DNA of 64,000 bases from Struthidea cinerea (lineage: Eukaryota; Chordata; Aves; Passeriformes; Corcoracidae), in contig VZTI01003366.1 in the NCBI GenBank assembly GCA_013397865.1, forward strand, positions 686,460-750,459, in the 5' to 3' direction. Below are positions 1 to 9,500 of the stretch, one piece after another (positions within the stretch are counted from its first letter, which is position 1; every line of letters begins with the position of its first letter). The notes under the pieces are model-generated. The model was not told the origin of the DNA and did not search any database. It worked only from the letters and a program-made list of their open reading frames with translations. The position numbers were made by a program, and so were the translations under genes.

Positions 1-477
1 TCATTCAGGAGTCTTGGATCTCAGCATCACTGAACTTTGAGTTTGTGCCTCAGCTTGGAACTGAGGGGTAGATCTCACGGTACAATCAAGATAACACAGT
101 GCAGCTACTTATTTTCTCCCCCCAAAACTTGCCTCTTTTAAAGACTCTTTCATCTCCTTGACAGTGCTTTCCCTCCTTCTCTTTGAGTCCTTCTCTTTGA
201 GCCTTTGAGTCCTTTGCTCTTTCTCTCAACAACCATTACTTTCCTCCATGTTTCCAATATGCTGCCATACTGCTCAGCGCTGTATTTTGCTTCATGTCCT
301 CACCGAACACACCTCTCCTCTTCCTCCTCTGCTTCATCTTTGGCTTAGATCACCCAGGTCCTGTCTTAGTCCACCTTTGACTGTAAGAGCTTCTAACTGC
401 AATGTATTGACAGTTTCCATAGCAGCAGTAGTTCCATAGCAACAATTTTCCCTTGTTTGTGTTTCTCTTTTGCACAG
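1..477 (+). other. COL17A1: COL17A1 intron, 3' part; pyrimidine-rich tandem repeat near 174-232
   Basis: Upstream of the first exon seen. No coding block is visible. Positions 174-232 carry an imperfect repeat of CCTTCTCTTTGAGT-like units, pyrimidine-rich on the + strand. Confidence 0.6.
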
Positions 478-531
478 TGCTGGGAGATTTGCAAGGGCGA
501 GCAGGACCACCAGGTCCCCCTGGACCACCAG
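478..531 (+). CDS. COL17A1: COL17A1 exon (20th from 3' end)
   Basis: The acceptor is TTGCACAG and the donor GTATGT. The 54-nt exon has the classic collagen exon length and starts with two bases of a split codon. It reads LGDLQGRAGPPGPPGPP, entering a Gly-X-Y block. The preceding exon lies outside the window, and positions 1-477 look intronic. Confidence 0.9.
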
Positions 532-3500
532 GTATGTAACATACAGAGCTCAGTACCTAAGCAGGGGGATTCTCACACAACATGGCACATTTCTGGGTCA
601 TGCAGTATGCTGAGTAAATACTCTCTAATACCCCTGTTTCTTTTGTCTTCAGGTGAATCTGTGCAGGGACCCCCTGGGCCTCGTGGTCCCCCAGGTAAGA
701 GCTTGTTCCTCTGAAACCAAACTGGAAAGTGGGAGGTTTTTCCCAAGGCCTAGGGCTGGAAGCAGAATGTTACATAATGGGTTCGTAGCAACACAATTTC
801 ACTGCAGCAAGATGCTGCCCAACAAAGGACATTTACTTTTGGCAGAGGTTTCTAGCCAGAGTATTAATTAGTAAAAGCCATACCTTTTGGGAAGACACGC
901 AAAGTTTTCAAGTTGCCAAAGGAAGTAACTGCAGTCAATTCCATATTTACTTCTTACTTGTCCAGCCTTAACTTTCAACTGCGGAGAGATGGGAAGGTTC
1001 TTATCATGAGAAACATATCCCCATGCCCCATCCTGTAACACAGACTTCCCTTTTGCAGCCAGAACAGAGAAGGTGTGGGAGGACATGTGACAGGAGCAGA
1101 ACCCCATTCCTTGCTCTCTGCTCAGTAGGAAATGGGAGCAGGTTGGGTGTGTCACGGGATAGGCACCCAGTAACACAAAGAAGGGAGTTTCTCTGTCCTT
1201 CTCTGCTGCAGTGGCAAATGACAGTGAAAAGTAACTATCAGGGATAGATGTGTGAAGAAGATGGTGGTAAGAGCCTACATTGGGAAATACGCTAAGGCTG
1301 TGGCTGGAGATGTAGCAGCTCTTACGTGCACGCACTTACATTGTTGAGGTTCATCCTTCCTGAAGCGTTTCTGTGTCCCTTTTGCCTAGGAGAAGGATTG
1401 CCAGGACCTCCAGGCCCACCAGGGAGACCAGGATCATCCATGTCCGCCTCAGGTAGGTTCTTGGCACTCATTCCCTCACCTGGTCCTGGGAATATCCTGT
1501 TGGGGTTCCAGAGAGCACATACATGGCTAGGACCAAGTGGAGCCAGAGAAACCTTGTGTCATGTTCTGTTGGATGTCATGAAGAAATCTCTTTGTTTGAA
1601 TTGCAGAAGCATTCCTCACAGGCCCACCGGGTCCACCAGGACCACCAGGCCCAAAGGGAGACCAAGGTGGGTATATCCTGCTGCCTTACCAAAGTGCTAG
1701 AGGGATCTCAGCACCTTAGACTGAAAAGAAGGAAGGGCTTAGGAGTAGAAAATCCTGCCTTTCTCTGTCTGTGTAAGAAAGGTAGCACAGTTGTCACTAA
1801 GTAGGACTCCTGTCTGCTATAAAACAAGTCAGTCTTTGTCAAAGAAATTTGTTAGCTTCCAGTACTGGTGTCAAGGCAGTCACTGTATTCGGATCCCAAC
1901 TTTGCAAGCCCATTAGACTCAAGAACATTCAGAACTTCAGATTTGCCGTTGAAAGGGACAGCCTTTTTGCAAAATGCACTGTGGACTAAGTCAGTGCAAG
2001 GAGGCGGCCCTGTGAAGTGTAACTCAGCTCTCAGCTAGCAGGGAAGCATGGACCTGCTCCCTTTACCCATTGCCCCCCTACAAATTGAAGGCCAAGATGA
2101 TATGCTGCAGTGTGGGCTGAGATGTTGCTGATGAAAATAAAGCAAATCCTAACACCGTTCCTCTGCTCCTCTGTTCACAGGTGAACGAGGTCCACGGGGA
2201 TTCACAGGTAAGGAGGCTTCCGGGAGATATCAGTGGGTTTCAGAGTAGCTTGCCTGGGTATATGACTGCTCCTCCATTTCTGTGTCTCATGCAGGAGAAC
2301 CGGGTGATCCTGGCCTTTCAGCATTCTCCTCCCACGGTCAGTCTGTGCCCCCTTTCCTCCTTTGAATTCATGGTCCTTAGGCTGAAATCAGGGGCCAAAA
2401 TCCTGCTCTATTCATTCGAACTTAATTTTAGTGGAGCCAGGATTTTGTCCACATACTTTATTCCTATAAATCTCTGACTCTTTTTCTGCAACTGGCAGGG
2501 GAAAGAATCACCATACAAGGACCCCCAGGCCCACCAGGCCCACCTGGACCAAAAGGTGTAGTTAAAAATCTTCTTTCTTTCTTTCTTTGGGGGTGGCCTC
2601 ACACATCCAAGCATGGTTGAGACTAAAGGATGGAACAACGCGGTCCTTTCGGAACTAGTGCTGTGCTCACCCCTGCCTTTTCAGGCAAAGCAGGACCACA
2701 GCAGCAGAATTGCTGTGAGCACAAGGCACTTGACCAGGTCACAGAAGGCCCAGGAAGGCTGCCATGGCCTCTTCCTTATGCTCTTTCCTGACAAGCTGGC
2801 ACTTCAAGACAGTCATTGCAAGGGCTGGTAGTTGCTTCTCTGACAACATGTAGCTCAACTGCTTCACATGACCAAGTATGCAACATGCAGTCACACCCAT
2901 TACAAGTGTCTGTCTCCCTTACTCTTTTCCAGGTGATGCAGGTGTCCCAGGCGCACCTGGCATCCCAGGAGCATCTCGAGGTAAGAGGCCAGACCATAAT
3001 TGCTCTGATATTAACAAGGAATGCTGATATCCTGGTGGAGACTTTGAAAAAGCTCATTTGACTTTTACCAGTGTGTGTGCCAACCTAATGCTGATGGGAT
3101 TTGTGTTCAAAACCTCTTTTTGCGCAGCTTGCCTTAAACCAGAAAATGTAAGATATGACAGTTTTCTTTTTCCAGATTACTGGGAATCCTTTAAGCCAGA
3201 GTTTTGCCTCTGTGTGAACAGGTTCTTGAACTGGTGCTGCCCAGGCTGACTGGGATTGGGAGAAGCAGGGCAGTGAGGTTAGACTAATGAGCTTGAGCTA
3301 TGATCTCCATCTGTATTCTGCACAGCACTGCACTCTAGTGCACAAACCCACCAGGTCTGCCTGTACAAAGCCAGGAATGTCTTTGGACTCAGCCCTGCAT
3401 GGGCTGAATTATAAGATGCTGAATTAATTGAAGACATTATGCTGCCAAGTAGCCCATGTTCAGACTGTGTTTAAAGATGCAGGGGGAGCCCCTCCATATT

Positions 3501-6500
3501 CCATTTCTAAAGATCTTTCCATACCTGTGGGAAGGGCTTAATGCAAGTACACTTTACTATCACTTGGTCTAATGCAACTGTGCCAAAAACACTCCTTCTT
3601 CTTACAATGCTTTCTGTAGGTGGATCCAGACAAATTCAGGGACCCCCAGGACCTCCTGGGCCACCTGGTCCTCCTGGCCCAAGTGGAGGTTCATCTCAAG
3701 AGATTCAGCAGTATATCACTGACTACCTGAAGAGTGAGTATAATGAGATTTTTGCTGTGGGTCAGAAGTTGCATGCCTATCTCTCTTTTGCTCCCTGAGC
3801 CCTTGTCCCTCTTCTTTTAGAAACAGCAGCTCTGCTACTCTGGGCTTATTTCTGCTGAATACTGTGAAGTGCTGTTGCCCACTGTGGCCTCGGCAGAACT
3901 GTCCTTCTGTTGTCCTGCTCTTTGTCAGTGGAAGAGGGTCTGTGCATATGGTCAGTCTTCCCTCTTAGTGATGTGGGCATATCTTGGGCTTTCTACGTAG
4001 GTGACAACGTCAGACATTATTTGACTGGTGCCCAAGGCCCACCAGGCCCTCCAGGCCCACCTGGACTTATCACCACTGCAGATGGGGTGACCTTGGATTA
4101 TGCAGAGCTGGCTACCCGTGTCATGAGCTATATGACAAGTAAGCACCATGTTGGTAAACTCTGTACTGAGTAAGGCCCTCAGCTGAGCTTGTGAAGCACC
4201 TAGGAGGTGAGAATGAGAGGAGAAACAAGTCTTTAAATAGCAGCACCCCAACCAGGTTATTCATCTTCAGCAGTTTAGGCCCAGGACTCCACACAGCTGA
4301 GGTGTCCTCCGAGCCTTGTCCTATTTTAATGGGTAGATTAAGTAGCAGTTGCTGCTGTTTAAAAAGTCTCATATTAAACATTTGCTGTTAGACCCTTTAA
4401 CACCCCTAAGACCCAAAGAGAAGTGTTTTTATTTACTATATGTGGTCTTAAGTATTCTGGGGTTGTCTTGTGTGCTTCCTCCTAAAGTAGATGAAATTCC
4501 CAAAGCTTTTGGAAGTAGTCTGGAATCTCAACCAGAAATGCACAGAGCACACAGCTGTGGAGATGACTAGGATGTGTGAGATAGCAGCTGTTCCATAGTT
4601 GGGGGCATGAGAAGGCCATACTACCAGTTAATTAATTCAGCTTTCCTTTGTCCCTTCCTGACCCCTCCTTACCTTTTGTCTTACCCTGCCTGATGAAAAA
4701 CCTTTTCATTCCCACAGGCTCTTCAGGTCGCTATGAGTCATTTTCTAGCTCAGTATCAACTACATCCATTTTGTACCAAGAACTTCTGGATCTGCTGCAG
4801 AGTGAGTGACCCTCAAGGGAAACATGGGATTGGCAGAGCACCATCCCATCATCCTGGAGATCTGTCTTTCCCTTCCAGTCTCCAGTCTGCAACTGGAGTT
4901 ACCTGCAGCTGCTTCAGAGTGTTCTCCTTTCCAGCTCCCCCCATATTCCCCCCATGGCCTTGCTATGTTGTTGTTCTTAAGGTGAGGGGGATTCCCAACT
5001 CTGTATTCTTTTCTACACATGCTGTTACTGTGGGCTGACAGGTAAATCTCCAGGATGACAGTTGTCTATCCCTGAAGGTACTGATAATGCTGGCCAGCAC
5101 TGTGCTCCAAATGGCTACTGAAATGCCACAAAGCTCAGCATGGTCTTTCCCAGCTGAGCTGCTTTTCATTCCCTTTAGCCAAGAAGTTGTCCTGGGTGTC
5201 CTGAAAAAAACAGAGCACAAGGAGGTCCTTTAAGCAATCCAAATTCTCATCCTCTTCACACCCTTATTATAGGAGGTTCCCAGCCTTTTCACAAATGTTT
5301 CTGGCACTGTATACAGGACAATTCACTCAGAAAAGAGGGAAGAAAGGAGCTTTGTATCCGTAGGTTTTGATGGTCTCCCTAGTGGTGGGGGCTCAGCTCA
5401 TGGGCTGGGAACTGCTCACACTTGGTGTTTGTGCAGCAGCTGGACAGCCTTAAAAGATGCATTTTTTCATTTCTAGGAGAAGAAATTCGTCAGTATCTCA
5501 TTGGACCTCGGGGCCCACCAGGACCTCCTGGGCCAGGGGGAGATGGAATGTCTCTGTCACTGGATTATGATGAGCTGACCAGGAGGTTTATCAGCTACTT
5601 GTCAAGTAATGGTTTTATTAGTGTGTGTTTCCCTCTGTTCCTTTAGGAGCCCAGCACAAACCTCATGCTGTCAGTCAGTACAAACTATTCCAGTGCTGAC
5701 TGTGTGAATCCCTATGTACAGAGACCTCCTCACAGGGACTGTGAGAGACTTGGAAGAGAACAAAGATACCCTGTAGCTAAGATACCATCCACAGACTAGT
5801 AATGAATCCTTTCTTTGTTAAAAATTGAGTTAAGGAACATAATTTCATCTCAGACATCTGAGAAGTCCCATCAACACCTTTCAGTGTTTCTAACCCTTAT
5901 CTCTGTGGTCAGGATATATCTCCCTGTGAAAGAGTTAGTCTGTGCCCACTTTGTGTCAAGGCAGCTCAGACAACAAACTCTTAGAAGTTTAAAGTTAATC
6001 GAAACAAATTCCATGTCTCTGCTTCATTTTCCCATACGTAAAGGGGTGATATGGTATATGAGAACTGTTGGACAGAGAGGACTCTGAGCATCCCCTGTAG
6101 CAGTGCTAAAATGCCTAATCCTGGTAGCTGCAACTATCTGCTTAAAAACACAGCCTGGTCCATGCTCGGTTTCTCTGAACTGCTCTTTGAGCCCAGATCT
6201 CATTAGTAGACTGCTCCTAAGATGGAGGGAATTTCCAGGAGGAAACTGCAGTTTAATGGCAGCACCCCAATGGCTCAAGCAGGACAGCTGCATTTTATCG
6301 TCAGGGACATTTCATTAAAGCAGATCACAAAGTGCAGAGTGTTGCCTCAGAGCTGCAGACACAGGGAGAGCAGCACATCCATCAGCCTATGGGTCACCAC
6401 TGAGCTGCAAGTCCAGGAGTGCCCCCACCCCATCACAGGTTCATGAGGTGCAGAGCTTTTGCCAGGAATAGAGGCCTGCTGTCTGCCTGTCTGTGGGTGT

Positions 6501-9500
6501 CCTTGTGTTGGAATTGTCAGGACAAACTCACAAGTCCTGAACGAGGTTTGAGCTCTGGCTCCCAGCACAGCCTGCGGATGGGAGCACTCCACTCTGCGGG
6601 GGCCCCTCCTGCATTGCCTGTGAACAAGCCCTGTGGCCTGTGTGCTCACACTGTAACAGCCTGTTCTGATAATGTGGATCTATTTGATTTTGCAGATTCT
6701 GGGATGAGCATTGGACTCCCTGGACCACCTGGGCCTCCAGGGACACCTGGTGTATCTTACAGTGACCTGACAGCGTACCTGCGAAGTAAGCCAACTTCTA
6801 TACTCCCCTGCCATGGGGCTCTACATGCCCCCAGGATTTTTTTTACAGCCTTAGTCACAGAATTTCCCTTTTTGGCCATCATCACAAATAACCCTCTGAT
6901 GGCCCTTTGTCCTTAGCAGCACTGCAGGCCTCTGCTGGCACCTGCACAATTCACAGGGGGCTGCAGCTAGATCACCATGCTCCTGTGAGGAGCAACAGCA
7001 GTGGGGCTGTCTTGGAGATGGGCATGAAGGAGCCCTTTGTTGTATCCAAACTCTGCACCATAGAGACATCATTTCTTACGCCACTCTTTAAAAGCATATT
7101 TTAAAAATAGGGACTTTACTGTCTTTGGAATCACCTGACTTCCCAATGTGACATCTACATGCAGGGAAGTGAGGTGCACGAGGAAAGCTGCACCTGAAGG
7201 TGCTGGAGAGGAAAAAAAGCCTTATACTTTGCTGTATCTGGCATAACCTGTATTGTCAAGGAACATTCATCAGGGTTATGGTTGTTTGGGTGACTTACTT
7301 TCTTCCCTTGTGTCTTACAGACTCTGAGTTCAGTGGTGTTGTTGGGCCCCCTGGTCCTGCAGGGCCCCCAGGGCCTCCAGGAATCCCTGGATCACCAGGT
7401 GCCTCTCTTGAGGACATCTCTGCCTACCTACAAAGTAAGCACTTGTGTTTCTCACAGCTGGCAGGGAGATTCTGTTTGTAGATGCTGGAGGGACTGAGGC
7501 TGAGATTTAGCTTAGCAGGGATGTGACTGCCTACTGGGAACAAAGTCACTGTAAAGAAAAAAAATCTCATCAATGTAATCTGTAAAGGGATGGAAGTCAG
7601 GGTTAGAGCCTTTAAACTTCCAAAATCCCCAGACATGTGCAATTTCCTTGTCCTCTCACTGATGGAAAGTAATTCTTCCTCTCTCTCAAGATGTTGGATA
7701 CTCCTCCCTGTCTGGAGTCCGAGGTCCACCTGGCCCTCCTGGCCCTCCAGGACCACCAGGCTTCTCTGGAACCGGCCTCCTGTCCTATGCGGACATCACC
7801 CACAGCGATGAGTTCAGGAGTGAGCTGATCCAGTACCTGAAGAGTAAGGGGACAGCATCCATCCTCCCTGCACATATCCCAAGCCGTTCTTTGCCTTATG
7901 TAGATGACTGGCTCTGCCACAGCTGACGCATTCCTGTAGGAGCCTTCTGTGCACTGGGGCTACAGCAACACCTTCCCTCTGTAGCCAGGTCTGTGCAGAT
8001 CTGTGCTGCACCCCGTAGGCTTTTCTCCTCTCAGTCCAACTGCCAGCCAAAGTCTGTGTTTCGAGACAGCAGGGACAGGCACTGGGTAGCTACAATTGGC
8101 CTGTGCTGAACAGTGAGTCCCTAGTAAGGTCACCGGCAGAGTTTTGCTATGGGAGAAGCATTTTCTTTGGCAAACATCTGCCCAGAGAGCCATGGATAAT
8201 GGAGGGGTTGGAAGGCGGCAATGAGCCAGCTGTGAAGCACCAGTGGTCTGAGCTCATCCTGGCAAGTTATCCAGGGCAGTCTTTCAAAAACACTTCAGTT
8301 TTAGCAAACTGGTCACAGAATGGCTCTTTTGGCAGAGGTGCTAAAATTGGCCTGAGGAGTGCACCCTTCTGCAAAATTATTGGGCATGCTCCCAAGATGG
8401 AGCACACAAAATTGTGGAAGAGATGGGAAGGAGGAGGGTGTCATGCCATCTGTAGATTCCAAGGTTGACACGTGCCTGCTGCCTGAGAAATGGCACTGGA
8501 TGAGGGTCACTGTGATGGTTGGTGGGACAGAACTTCACACTCCACTCTTCATTCAGGTGGTAGCGCAGGACCTCTGCCAAGCCCAGTGTCCCTGAAGTTC
8601 CCCCCTTGTATTTTGCAGGTGATGAAATTCGAAGCTACATCTCAGGACCCCCTGGGCCCCCTGGGCCACAGGGACCACCAGGACCCAAAGGAGATAGTGG
8701 CTTGGTGTCTGGGTCTATGTCTTCCTCATACCAAGGGTTACGAGCTTCTGAGCACTTGCATGGAGGGTCCCTTGGTGCTGAGGGCTCCCACAGGGGCTCA
8801 CTGGGCACAGGCAGCTCGTATGGCAGCTCCACAAGCAGCATGTCCTCTTACCACGCCTCGGTGGGCAGCGATGGCACTTACGATGCCTCCATGGGCACTG
8901 ATGGGTCCTTCGATGGGCTGCTGACAGAGGAGGAATCACACAGGAGATCAGCAGGGTCGAGCAGATCCTTCAGCAACTCCTTCACTGGTTCCCTGGATTA
9001 CAACGAGCTGGCACTCCGTGTGTCAGAGAGCCTGCAGAGTGAGTGCAATCCTGCTCATCCTGACCCTCCCTATCCCAGCCTACAACTCCAAACTCCCTGT
9101 GCCTGGTTGTGCTGTTCACTTCCCTCCCCTCCTTGCTGCCTACAGCTCTCCCTTACACCTTCTGCCTCAGCATCCAGCCACAGTTCTCCCAGAGCTTCTT
9201 TCAAATGACATCTTTAATTCTGCAGGCCGAGGTATTCTCCAGGACCTGATGTCTTACACTGCACGGGGACCCGCAGGTCCCCCAGGCCCTCCTGGTCCCC
9301 CTGGCATCAGCAAGGTCTTTGCAGCCTACGGCAATGTCACCGCAGACCTCATGGACTTCTTTAGAAGTAAGTGGCATTCTGACTTGGCGTTTCTGGCTCA
9401 TGCATATGCGAGCTCCCCGACCTCTCACAGACCTACCGATCTTTTCACCTTTGCACACTACAAAAGTCAAGGTGCAGAGTTGAAGGTGGATGGTCTTTCC

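Noticed and set aside
478..2980. Tandem repeat or CRISPR-like array from regularly spaced CCACCAGG units
   Set aside because: The repeated units are Gly-Pro-Pro codons of collagen exons, not direct repeats with unique spacers.
5606..6695. A missing COL17A1 exon in the longest intron
   Set aside because: The protein reads straight from SYLSS to SGMSIGLPG as in human, and no Gly-X-Y segment with splice sites is present.
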